Shown here piece after piece: positions 8,908 to 16,047 of a stretch of 32,836 bases of DNA (the first letter of the stretch is position 1; each line of letters starts with the position of its first letter). The notes below the pieces were generated by a model, which searched no databases, was not told the origin of the DNA, and saw only the letters and a list, made by a program, of their open reading frames with translations. The translations under genes were made by a program, and so were the position numbers. This DNA comes from SbD1 sp049300095 (lineage in GTDB: Bacteria; Desulfobacterota; Syntrophobacteria; Syntrophobacterales; Syntrophobacteraceae), in NCBI GenBank assembly GCA_049300095.1, contig JBAQYM010000011.1, positions 1-32,836 of the forward strand, in the 5' to 3' direction.

Positions 8908-8989
8908 ATCGGGCGCGGAATCTCTTTGGTCTTAAACTATGAGGCGGCGCGAGGGATTCGGCTCTCGGTTCGAGACGGCTAAATATGAA

Positions 8990-9044
8990 AATGAAATTGG
9001 CCTAAACCTTGCCAGGCTAGGGTTTAGGCCAAAATTCTTTCATT
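8990..9044. terminator. Bidirectional terminator-like hairpin
   Basis: Perfect 12-bp arms (TTGGCCTAAACC at 8997-9008, GGTTTAGGCCAA at 9021-9032) are flanked by a further AATGAAA/TTTCATT pairing. The minus-strand copy is followed by a T-rich run. It lies between the convergent ends of the radical SAM gene and the four-rhodanese gene, where a shared terminator would be expected. Confidence 0.55.
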
Positions 9045-9059
9045 ATTCATCAGTGGACA

Positions 9060-9102
9060 TGAGCGCCATGAGCGCTCGCCGGAACGGCGCTCATGGCGCT
9101 CA
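9060..9102. repeat. Perfect 16-bp inverted repeat
   Basis: TGAGCGCCATGAGCGC (9060-9075) is exactly inverted at 9087-9102 with an 11-base spacer. The arms themselves contain repeated GAGCGC units. It lies 33 bp beyond the stop of the rhodanese gene, so it may be a second terminator, or a small mobile palindrome. No U-tract follows. Confidence 0.6.
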
Positions 9103-9134
9103 CAGTGTCACCGAATATACGGAACGCCGCACTT

Positions 9135-11015
9135 CTAGTCGGCTGGCATCTCGATCACGATCTGCCTTGGAGAAGGCTCCTGGCACCATCCGGGGGTGAT
9201 GCCGCCGCAGGATGGATCATTAGTGTACGTGGTGCTCCAGTCGGACCAGCCGCTCGAATAGTTACGCACATTGTTGTAGCCCATCAGGTATGCATGGAGA
9301 AAAGTAAGGGATGAGCGATAACCGTTGCCGCAATGGAAAACCAGCTCTTTGTCAAACCTGGTCGGCACGGCGGTCGAGACTATCCCCTTCTTCGTCCAGT
9401 TGTCTCTTACCTGAGTATAGGCGCTGATGGTCGCGTCGCCGTCACGATAAACAAGCTGGGTCGAGCCGCCGTCGTTTAACCAGATAGCTCCGGGAATGCG
9501 GCCTTTGGCTGAAATGTAGTTGTATCCGCTCTTGGCCCCGAGATGTTCGTCGTAGCTTCTGACGTCGCCGACCCAGATCGAGTTCAGGTTCTTGGCGACC
9601 CAGGGGGTGGTCGCGAGATACGACGCATGAGCGGCGCCGGCGAAGGTGGCGGGCGTGGGGTTGTTAATCTTCGTTTCACCCGCATACCCCGCCGTCAGCC
9701 ATTGCTGATATCCGCCGTTGAAATAGCGTACATCCTTGAGACCGGCATATTTCAGGACCCACCAGAGACGGGCGGAGTAACTGGGGCTGTCGGCATAGAC
9801 CACAACCGTGGTGTCGGCGGTTATTCCCAGGTTGCCCATAACCGTGTGGATTTCGTCGATCGGCTTGAGAAACCATCTCGGGGAGCCGTTTTCATAGATG
9901 TCGGAATCCGAATGGACGGCGCCCGGAACGTGACCGTTTTTATAGGATGTCGCCGACTCGGTGGGACCCCAGGATGTCTCGAATATGACGTACTTGTGGT
10001 CCCTCGCGTAAGGATAATTCGGCGGGGCGGCCGTCGTGCTGCCCGGCGCGTGATATGCGATGAGCGCCTTGACCCAGGCGGGATAAACGATGGTGGAAAA
10101 ACGGGGCGCCTTCTCCATGGGGAGGGTTTTGTCCTTGGCCCATTCCACTATCGAGGCGTCATAGTTTGACGCAAGCGGGTACCCCATGAGCCGCAATATG
10201 AAGTAGGCAAACCCGCTGCGGATGCCCACGGTGCAGTGCGCGGTGACTTCCTTATCCTTGGTGATCCCGCGTGAGAGAAGAAGCGAATTGATCCAGGAGA
10301 CGTCCCTGATGGTCCTGTCCGCGTTGAAATGCCAGTTATAAGGAATCTGCACCGCGCCCGGAATGTGCCCTCCCCGGGCCTCGCCGTAAAGCTGCCAACC
10401 GATGAATTCCTCGTCGGTGCGGCTATCGATTACCACAAAGTCCTCGGCCCCCAACCGGCTCTCGATGTACGCCTTATCGGTCTTCACGGCAGGTTTCAAG
10501 GCGGCCGTGAAGGTTTTCTTCGGAAGGGTGTTGACGGTGACCTCCGTCTGCCTTGCATCCGCAACCCATTTGTCCCAGCCGCCGTCGAGTATGTGCGCGC
10601 GCGTGCAGCCAAGATATTCGAGCATCCAGAATATGCGCCCCGCCGCTCCCCACGATGCCGAGGTATTGTCGTATATCACAAAGGTCATGCCCCTGGTGAG
10701 ACCCGCCGCGCCGAGCTTGCTTTGCAGGTCCGCCAGGGGCAGCAGGCCGGTCCCGGAGGTAAAGTAATCTCCGAATTTGACATTGATCGCCCCGGGAATG
10801 TGCGCGGTCTCGTAACCGGACGTGCGGGCGTCGATGATGACCAGGCCGCTTTCGCCCATGCTGCTCTCGAGGGAGACAGCGGACACGAGCAGCTTTGCGT
10901 TGGGAAACAGAGGTTGGGAGGGCTCCAGCGCCGCAAAACAACTGCCGCCGCCCAGCAAGAGGACCGAGGTGAAAATGAGTGTCAACCAGAGTGCCGATAA
11001 GAATCGCTTTTTCAA
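9135..11015 (-). CDS. Exported protein with four rhodanese domains
   Basis: A 626-residue protein with a clear Sec signal peptide (MKKRFLSALWL..., hydrophobic core to about 25, likely cleavage after SCFA). Four rhodanese units follow, at about 35-165, 175-300, 345-465 and 480-605. Units 2 and 4 have active-site cysteines, Cys261 (AHCTVGIRS) and Cys562 (FHCGNGYRS). Units 1 and 3 have YDNTSASWG and YADSPSYSA instead and should be inactive. This is the inactive-active pairing of thiosulfate/mercaptopyruvate sulfurtransferases, duplicated in tandem. The predicted role is extracytoplasmic sulfane-sulfur transfer or polysulfide handling; donor and acceptor are unknown. Typical family members have two domains. 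It is divergent from the GT2/rhodanese pair, with 334 bp between. Confidence 0.92.
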   Translation of the reverse strand: MKKRFLSALWLTLIFTSVLLLGGGSCFAALEPSQPLFPNAKLLVSAVSLESSMGESGLVIIDARTSGYETAHIPGAINVKFGDYFTSGTGLLPLADLQSKLGAAGLTRGMTFVIYDNTSASWGAAGRIFWMLEYLGCTRAHILDGGWDKWVADARQTEVTVNTLPKKTFTAALKPAVKTDKAYIESRLGAEDFVVIDSRTDEEFIGWQLYGEARGGHIPGAVQIPYNWHFNADRTIRDVSWINSLLLSRGITKDKEVTAHCTVGIRSGFAYFILRLMGYPLASNYDASIVEWAKDKTLPMEKAPRFSTIVYPAWVKALIAYHAPGSTTAAPPNYPYARDHKYVIFETSWGPTESATSYKNGHVPGAVHSDSDIYENGSPRWFLKPIDEIHTVMGNLGITADTTVVVYADSPSYSARLWWVLKYAGLKDVRYFNGGYQQWLTAGYAGETKINNPTPATFAGAAHASYLATTPWVAKNLNSIWVGDVRSYDEHLGAKSGYNYISAKGRIPGAIWLNDGGSTQLVYRDGDATISAYTQVRDNWTKKGIVSTAVPTRFDKELVFHCGNGYRSSLTFLHAYLMGYNNVRNYSSGWSDWSTTYTNDPSCGGITPGWCQEPSPRQIVIEMPAD

Positions 11016-11349
11016 AGTACCCCCCTCATTCGCTGATGGTCAAAACCTGAAAATTTTCTCCCGCCGAATGCTTGCTATTTCGTAAAAATTCTCACGATTG
11101 TACAGTTATGTCCAATTGGTTATATAGATGTATCCAATATTTAGCATAGAGTGTATCTATTGTAATGGCGGTATCATACAATCAGACACATAGGAAAATC
11201 CTATGTGTTGCGTAAAATTCCAGGACATAACCGATTAGACAGCGGGAGTTACGGATGCTATTCGTGACGGACGGGTGATTGCGCGTTATATTAACCGCGT
11301 CATCCGGTTGCATGTGTGATGTCCAATGTTCCCGCAAGGATTCTCCATA
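11016..11349. promoter_or_regulatory. AT-rich divergent promoter region
   Basis: This 334-bp gap drives the four-rhodanese gene leftward and the GT2/rhodanese pair rightward. The middle (about 11080-11200) is strikingly AT-rich against the surrounding GC. It holds CCAATTGG (11112-11119), a repeated TCCAAT, and a 10-bp inverted repeat ACACATAGGA-AAA-TCCTATGTGT at 11186-11208. The last could be an operator or a hairpin in the rightward leader. I could not assign -35/-10 boxes with confidence. Confidence 0.5.
11186..11208. repeat. 10-bp inverted repeat, operator-like
   Basis: ACACATAGGA (11186-11195) and TCCTATGTGT (11199-11208) are exact inverse copies with a 3-base spacer. This sits in the AT-rich region between two divergent sulfurtransferase-containing transcription units, a natural place for a shared operator. 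No regulator gene is adjacent. Confidence 0.45.
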
Positions 11350-12162
11350 ATGGCGTCGTCCCGTTTTGCGAGGTCCCGAGTGGAGGTGTTCCCGGTGTAT
11401 CGAAGCAAGACGGTGACGCTCATCATTCCGGCCAGAAACGAGGCGCTGGCGCTCCCCGACGTTCTCAGGACCGTTCCGGCCGAAGTGAGCCGCGTTCTGG
11501 TTGTCGATAACGGTTCGACCGACGATACGGCGCGGGTGGCAAGACAGCACGGCGCAAGGGTGGTGAGCGAACCCAGGGCGGGATATGGCAGGGCTTGCCT
11601 TGCCGGCCTCGCGGCACAGCGGTCGGACCCCTCCGATATCGTTGCCTTTGCGGATGGGGATGGCAGCGACGATCTTTCCCGCCTCTTCGAGCTTCTCGAT
11701 CCCCTGGTGGATGGAGAGGCCGAGTTGACCCTGGCGATGCGCATTCCGGTCGACCCGGCGGCCATGAGCGTACAGCAGCGATTCGGTAACTGGCTTGCCA
11801 CGAGATTGATCCGTTTATTTTGGGGGCATGAATACAGAGACCTGGGCCCCATGCGGGCGATCACCTGGATCGCGCTTCAAGAACTGGGCATGCGCGATCC
11901 CAACTACGGCTGGACCGTCGAGATGCAGATAAGGGCGCTTAAGAAAGGGCTGCGAGCCCGGGAACTTCCAATCCCCTACGGGAAGAGGAAGGCGGGCCGG
12001 TCCAAGGTGAGCCGAAGTCTGACCGGCTCGATTCGCGCGGGGGCAAAGATATTGTGGATAATAGGCCGTGAAATTCCGGGTCCCGGAACCAGGCGCCCGG
12101 CAACCAATGGAGGAGGTCGTAATGCGGAAGGGTATTCCCGGGAAAATCAAGCTCGTCGCTGA
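11350..12162 (+). CDS. GT2-family (dolichol-phosphate-mannose-synthase-like) glycosyltransferase
   Basis: About 270 residues from ATG 11350, chosen for AAGGA nine bases upstream; an in-frame ATG at 11326 lacks one. The GT-A fold begins with TLIIPARNEA, then VVDNGSTDDT, EPRAGYGRA and ADGDGSDD, which holds the metal-binding acidic cluster, and later YGWTVEMQIRAL. No transmembrane segment follows the catalytic domain, so it is a cytoplasmic or peripheral enzyme that would transfer a nucleotide-activated sugar to a polyprenyl-phosphate or similar acceptor. The last roughly 13 codons overlap the start of the exported rhodanese gene by 41 bases, suggesting coupled translation. Why a glycosyltransferase is coupled to a sulfurtransferase is unclear. 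Confidence 0.88.
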   Translation: MASSRFARSRVEVFPVYRSKTVTLIIPARNEALALPDVLRTVPAEVSRVLVVDNGSTDDTARVARQHGARVVSEPRAGYGRACLAGLAAQRSDPSDIVAFADGDGSDDLSRLFELLDPLVDGEAELTLAMRIPVDPAAMSVQQRFGNWLATRLIRLFWGHEYRDLGPMRAITWIALQELGMRDPNYGWTVEMQIRALKKGLRARELPIPYGKRKAGRSKVSRSLTGSIRAGAKILWIIGREIPGPGTRRPATNGGGRNAEGYSRENQARR

Positions 12163-13000
12163 AATCTTATTCACGATCCTGCTGGCCGCGCCTCTGTTCC
12201 CGTCCGTCGCCAGGCCGGCCCCCGGGCCCGATATAGGTATCATCGAGCCCGTCGATCTGAACAAAACCATGCAGACCTGGACCGTTCTGGACGCCAGGTT
12301 AAAGCCCGAATGGCAGGCGGGGCACATCGCCGGGGCCCGTTCTTTTTCGTGGGAGGACTACCTCAAAACCGACGAGACAGGGACTCCATTTCGCCAGCGG
12401 CCCGCGCCGGAAGTGGCCGAGGCCCTTTCGCGAATGGGCGTGGACGAAAACAGGCCCGTAGTTGTTTATGGAGATGCGGACAAGAGTTGGGGTGGCGAGG
12501 GATGGGCATGCTGGGTGCTCGCCTGGATGGGCCACAAAGGTCCCATACGCCTCCTTGCCGGGGGCATCCAGGCATGGAAAGCCCAGGGCTTTCCCGTGAG
12601 CTCCGATCCGCCAAAAGTTGGGCCGACCGCGGCGCGCTATCGGGTAAGCCTCCGGCCGGAGCTGGATATCCAGGCGCTCGAAATCGAGGAAAAAGGCGGC
12701 GCCCTGGTTCTGATCGACACCCGCTCCACCATGGAGTGGCTTACGGGGCGTATTCCCGGGGCCATCCACATTCCGTGGACCGAATTCTATACTGGAAAGG
12801 ACCGTCGGCCGATCACTCCGGCCGCTTTGCAGAAGCTGCTTAAGGACAACGGCGTCAAATTGGACAAACCGATCGTCTATTACTGCGCCGCGGGAGTCCG
12901 TTCCGGCTATGCATGGGCGGTCCATACGGCCGGCGGATTGCCCGCGGCCCGAAATTATAAGGCGGGATGGGAAGACTGGAAGCGCCGCACCTCTAAATGA
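12122..13000 (+). CDS. Exported two-domain sulfurtransferase (rhodanese)
   Basis: 292 residues from ATG 12122, preceded by GGAGGAGGTCGTA, an ideal ribosome binding site; earlier in-frame ATGs at 12068 and 12107 lack one. The N-terminus has a basic start and hydrophobic core (about 9-30), a probable Sec signal. Rhodanese domain 1 (about 45-165) has VVYGDADKSWGGEG where the active loop should be and is inactive. Domain 2 (about 175-290) carries Cys255 in YYCAAGVRSGYA. It therefore matches one half of the four-domain protein encoded divergently at 9135-11015, and the two likely act on the same periplasmic sulfur compound. The gene overlaps the GT2 gene by 41 bases. Confidence 0.92.
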   Translation: MRKGIPGKIKLVAEILFTILLAAPLFPSVARPAPGPDIGIIEPVDLNKTMQTWTVLDARLKPEWQAGHIAGARSFSWEDYLKTDETGTPFRQRPAPEVAEALSRMGVDENRPVVVYGDADKSWGGEGWACWVLAWMGHKGPIRLLAGGIQAWKAQGFPVSSDPPKVGPTAARYRVSLRPELDIQALEIEEKGGALVLIDTRSTMEWLTGRIPGAIHIPWTEFYTGKDRRPITPAALQKLLKDNGVKLDKPIVYYCAAGVRSGYAWAVHTAGGLPAARNYKAGWEDWKRRTSK

Positions 13001-13021
13001 GTCCGTAAAGGAAGCGAACCG

Positions 13022-13687
13022 CTATCCCTGCCGGAAATCATCGAGCAGGGATTGCCTTTCCACCAGTCTGTACATGTAGTTTGTGTAGGTGAGGACGCCA
13101 AAAAGTATGCAGGCGAGATGATCGTTTTGCTCCAAAAAAGCGTTCACGGCCCGCATGACCTCCCGCTCGCCGTCATGCCCCAGAAAGGTCCCGCCGGGTT
13201 TTAGCTTTGGATGCTACGCTTTGAGGTCCGCAAGGCATCCATCGAAACCGTGATCGCCGTCGATAAATATCAGGTCGAAACTCCGATCCGGAAAATCGCG
13301 GGAAGCGTCGACGCTGTCTTTCCTGATCGGCACGAAGTAAGTTGCAAGGCCGGACTCGGAAATATTGCGCTTATAGAGGTCGAAGAAATTCCCCTTTTGA
13401 ATCATTTCCATGGATTGATGCTCCATCGAGCCTTCCCAGGTATCAACGCAATAGATCCTGGCGCCGAATTTCCCGCTGGTGTAAAGGGTCCAGGCCATAA
13501 TCAGGCCGGAGAGCCCCAGAAAGCTGCCGATCTCGGCGATTTTCGCATTGACGGGCATCTGCTTGGCAAAGTGGGTCAGCAGTTCGAGGTCTCCATGCTG
13601 GAGATATCCGTTCACGCCGTTTATTTCCGATAAGTTGTCAATGATCTTCACCGAAAGAGCGTCAGTCCATTTCCTTGAAACGGTCAT
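13022..13687 (-). pseudogene. Class I SAM methyltransferase interrupted by an in-frame TAG
   Basis: The reading frame runs from ATG 13687 (AAGGACCTGCAAA upstream) with IAEIGSFLGLSGLIMAW (SAM-binding motif I) and DLIFIDGDHGFDG, typical of Methyltransf_24 proteins. It stops at a TAG at 13214-13216, directly after ADLKA. The same frame continues after the TAG for 63 codons with clearly homologous sequence (HPKLKPGGTFLGHDGE..., later LTYTNYMYRLVE) to a true stop at 13022. In this family the position is usually Trp (DL.AW.PKLKPGG), so a single TGG-to-TAG change explains it. As annotated from stops alone it would be a truncated protein ending at 13214. It is probably a recent pseudogene; readthrough or amber recoding is a less likely alternative. 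Confidence 0.85.
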
Positions 13688-13770
13688 TTTGCAGGTCCTT
13701 ATGAATGCCGGCGGGATACGACCATATCGGAATGCCGTCAATCGGGAGATGCGTGATTCGACCGTCCCGG

Positions 13771-13813
13771 GCCGGCGATGGGGTTCGAACCCCACGACCC
13801 GCTGTTTACGATT
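13771..13813 (-). other. 3' half of a tRNA-Thr(CGU) gene, att-like remnant
   Basis: Read on the minus strand, this segment has TCGTAAA (anticodon-loop-like, CGT anticodon), AGCGGGTCGTGGGG, GTTCGAACC, then CCCATCGCCGGC. It closely follows the 3' half of bacterial tRNA-Thr genes, whose acceptor end reads CATCGCCGGC. The T-loop region has one extra base, and no matching 5' half, D-arm or CCA lies nearby, so it is not a functional tRNA. Such 3' fragments are typical attachment-site remnants left by tRNA-targeting integrases; no integrase is in the window. The comparison is from memory of tRNA-Thr sequences. Confidence 0.6.
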
Positions 13814-13850
13814 CGATCCCCCGAAGCTTCACGAAATGCACAGAAATATA

Positions 13851-14624
13851 TTATGATAATTTATCTTTTTGTTTCGAGGCGGATCGGTTGATTACCTCGC
13901 CGGGGGTCCCGATTTCCGCCCAATTATAGACGGCAATGGCATTTTCATAAATCATCCTGACGCATCCGTGGGAAGCGGCATAACTCGGGAGAATGCCGCC
14001 GTGGATGAAATAATTCCCAAAGAGTCTCATCGAATACGGCATCCAGGCATTGTTGTATTTCGACGAGTAATGGTTTTTCTCCTTGGTTGATATGACGAAC
14101 CTTCTTGAAGGTGTTCCGTGCCGTCCGGATGAAATTGGAAATAGATGAGTCAATTCTCCGTATTCGTAAAGTCCCAGGCATTGCTGGCTGATGTCAACCA
14201 GAATAAACCGCGGCAATTGAGAAATCGTCCCGATACGTTCGGGAAGGATCCGCGGCCGTATGGAAAAATTAAGCGGGACATAGATGAATTTCACCTCTGT
14301 GCTGAGACTGTCCCTGCCGGCAACCACCGCCATCGGTTCAAGCCGGTTCATAAGAGCGATTTGCTGGCGAAAAAAGTGGAAATTGCCATCAAAATATTTC
14401 ACAAAGCGACAGAAGTAGCTGATTGATTGCCCCTCTGAGAGAAATATTCTCAAGCAGGGCACGCCGTGCACTTCGACGATTTTTCCGTCAGTAGGGAATT
14501 CCAGAAGCTCGGAATAAAGCCTGTGGTCGATAGGAACGGCGGCGCCCGCGGCAATTGAAGAGAAAAAGAGCAGATTGACCAGGATTGTCCAAAACAGGAG
14601 CCTTCTTCTTAGATTACGAGTCAT
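13851..14624 (-). CDS. L,D-transpeptidase (YkuD family)
   Basis: 257 residues from ATG 14624 (GGAGGTGGAAAATC upstream); an upstream ATG at 14660 is less likely. A basic start (MTRNLRRRL) and hydrophobic segment at about 9-28 form a signal peptide or anchor. The C-terminal catalytic domain has LFPISSGRHGTPSRRF, FIHGGILPSY and SHGCVRM, with nucleophile Cys221 and the upstream His. These enzymes cross-link peptidoglycan 3-3 or attach proteins to it in the periplasm. The N-terminal 120 residues are a less conserved region of unknown role. The gene is monocistronic as far as seen; the methyltransferase remnant lies 164 bp downstream on the same strand. Confidence 0.9.
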   Translation of the reverse strand: MTRNLRRRLLFWTILVNLLFFSSIAAGAAVPIDHRLYSELLEFPTDGKIVEVHGVPCLRIFLSEGQSISYFCRFVKYFDGNFHFFRQQIALMNRLEPMAVVAGRDSLSTEVKFIYVPLNFSIRPRILPERIGTISQLPRFILVDISQQCLGLYEYGELTHLFPISSGRHGTPSRRFVISTKEKNHYSSKYNNAWMPYSMRLFGNYFIHGGILPSYAASHGCVRMIYENAIAVYNWAEIGTPGEVINRSASKQKDKLS

Positions 14625-15308
14625 GATTTTCCACCTCCATTGCCGCTCGGAACAGGCCAAGTTTTACACAGTGTCAAAACCATGCCGGCCCGTAGCGGTG
14701 TGGGATTCCCAATCCAGCGGCGCCGCCGGCCTGTGGCCTGTTTGAACGCGGAATTCTGACTTTGAAGTCAGATAAGAGATGCAGCAATGTTCACAACTAA
14801 TTCGGGTCCTATTAAAATATGACATATATTTCCTCGGCATTAACAAGCGAAGGGATGAAATATTTTTCATCCGGGGTTTACACAAAAGTCTTGGTAAATT
14901 TCAAAAAATCGTTCCTCCAAGGATTCTGAAGGCTGTCATGAAGCTAACAAGTTCAAATTCGGTCTTTCTCCGCGCCCTCTGCGTCTCTGCGGTGAACAGT
15001 CACGTAAAATCGGGCTGAAAAGCGATTTTGCCAGGAGTCTTTCAACGGGCTGTTAATATTGACTTAAACGAAAAACAGTATCACAGGCCGGCCCGCAATC
15101 TCATACATCCTGGCAAGAGTGTGAACCGGAACCATATGACCCGCCCTGTCTTTCGTTTCACTAAACGAATCCGCTTATGGGATTTGATCCATTTGCACGG
15201 CTCATCCCGGCAAACCTCGGGAGCGCCGGGGCGCGGGACAATTTGGGGGTTGCAGTTTCGCGGGATTGTACGATAATCATATGAAACTGGAACGCGCGCG
15301 AGGGGATT
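14625..15308. other. 684-bp gap with no supported gene
   Basis: The region is AT-rich at 14780-14950. Open frames here are short and lack ribosome binding sites. It holds a repeat-like segment at 14965-14997 and a 7-bp inverted repeat AAAATCG/CGATTTT (15006-15029). It presumably contains the divergent promoters of the L,D-transpeptidase and the chemosensory operon; no clear promoter boxes were identified. Confidence 0.5.
14965..14997. repeat. Fragment of a widespread 'CTCTGCGTCTCTGCGGTGAA' repeat
   Basis: This stretch reads CTCCGCGCCC then TCTGCGTCTCTGCGGTGAA. I recognise it from memory as a short interspersed sequence found in intergenic DNA of many environmental bacteria. Only a single short copy is present, and its function is unknown. 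Confidence 0.35.
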
Positions 15309-15767
15309 ATGAATGAGCCGGTGCGACTGGTGGTCTTTCATCTGGATGAACAGCGCTATGCTCTGCTCTTATCGGCGGTGGAAAGGGTGGTTCGGGCCGT
15401 CGAGGTGACGCCCCTGCCGGCCGCGCCGGCGATCGTGCTGGGCGTGATCAATGTGGAAGGCCGCATCGTTTCCGTTATCGACGTCCGGAAGCGATTTCGT
15501 CTGCCGGAAAAGGAGATGACCGTATACGATCATCTCATCATCGCGCAAACGGCCAGGCGAACGGTGGCGCTTCCGGCCGACTCCGCATCGACAATTGTCG
15601 AGGTCTCGGCCGGTGAGATTATCCATGCGTCGCGAATCCTGCCCCAGTTGGAGTATGTCGACGGCGTGGCGAAGCTCGATGATGGAATGGTCCTCATCCA
15701 CGACCTCGATAAATTCCTCTCCCTGGAAGAGGAAGATGCGCTCGATGAGGCGATGCCCCGGGGCTGA
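15309..15767 (+). CDS. cheW: CheW adaptor (WspB-like position)
   Basis: A 152-residue single CheW domain with LVVFHLDEQRYALLLSAVERVVRAVEVTPLP (first motif residues LVVFHLDEQRYAL), VLGVINVEGRIVSVIDVRKRF and a C-terminal MVLIHDLDKFLSL, all standard CheW signatures. The start follows GAGGGGATT. CheW couples receptor to CheA in cytoplasmic chemosensory arrays. It opens the operon, as wspB precedes wspC in Wsp clusters, though a 280-bp repeat-bearing gap separates it from cheR. A second, longer CheW is encoded at 17600, the usual arrangement in Wsp-type systems. Confidence 0.95.
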   Translation: MNEPVRLVVFHLDEQRYALLLSAVERVVRAVEVTPLPAAPAIVLGVINVEGRIVSVIDVRKRFRLPEKEMTVYDHLIIAQTARRTVALPADSASTIVEVSAGEIIHASRILPQLEYVDGVAKLDDGMVLIHDLDKFLSLEEEDALDEAMPRG

Positions 15768-16047
15768 ATTCTCGTGACCGCTCACCGCGGCGGACGGTTG
15801 TGCCCGATGTCGGATAAGTTGCGCTCAGGGTGGCGCTGATATCCGGACCTCATAAAATCCCCCCTGCCCCCCTTTAGCAAAGGGGGGAATTCGTTGGGCA
15901 TTACCAAGTTCCCCCCCTTTTCTAAAGGGGGGCAGGGGGGATTTTGAACGCAACCCGGTCTGAGAGCCGACAAGTATTACTTTCCGTGTAATCGAATGCA
16001 ATTACCAGGACCGTACATATAGCGCGGGTCGAAGTATTCTTCCGGAA
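15768..16047. other. Gap between cheW and cheR
   Basis: No gene is supported. Most of the gap is occupied by the nested palindromic element at 15854-15945, so transcription from cheW into cheR must cross a strong hairpin. cheR may have its own promoter in the AT-rich stretch 15975-16030. Confidence 0.5.
15854..15945. repeat. Nested palindromic MITE-like element (poly-C/poly-G arms)
   Basis: Perfect 24-bp arms (AAAATCCCCCCTGCCCCCCT... at 15854-15877, inverse at 15922-15945) enclose a second, imperfect pair of AAGGGGGGAATT and AAGTTCCCCCCCTT arms. I recognise this style of element from memory as common in deltaproteobacterial and cyanobacterial intergenic DNA. There is no coding capacity. Confidence 0.85.

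Noticed and set aside
8997..9013. Possible sigma-54 promoter (TTGGC-N7-TTGC spacing)
   Set aside because: Spacing fits, but the bases after GGC do not match the consensus, the site is the arm of a hairpin, and it points into the 3' end of a convergent gene.
13765..13815. Complete functional tRNA gene
   Set aside because: Only the 3' half is recognisable; there is no D-arm or 5' acceptor strand, no CCA, and the T-loop region has an extra base.
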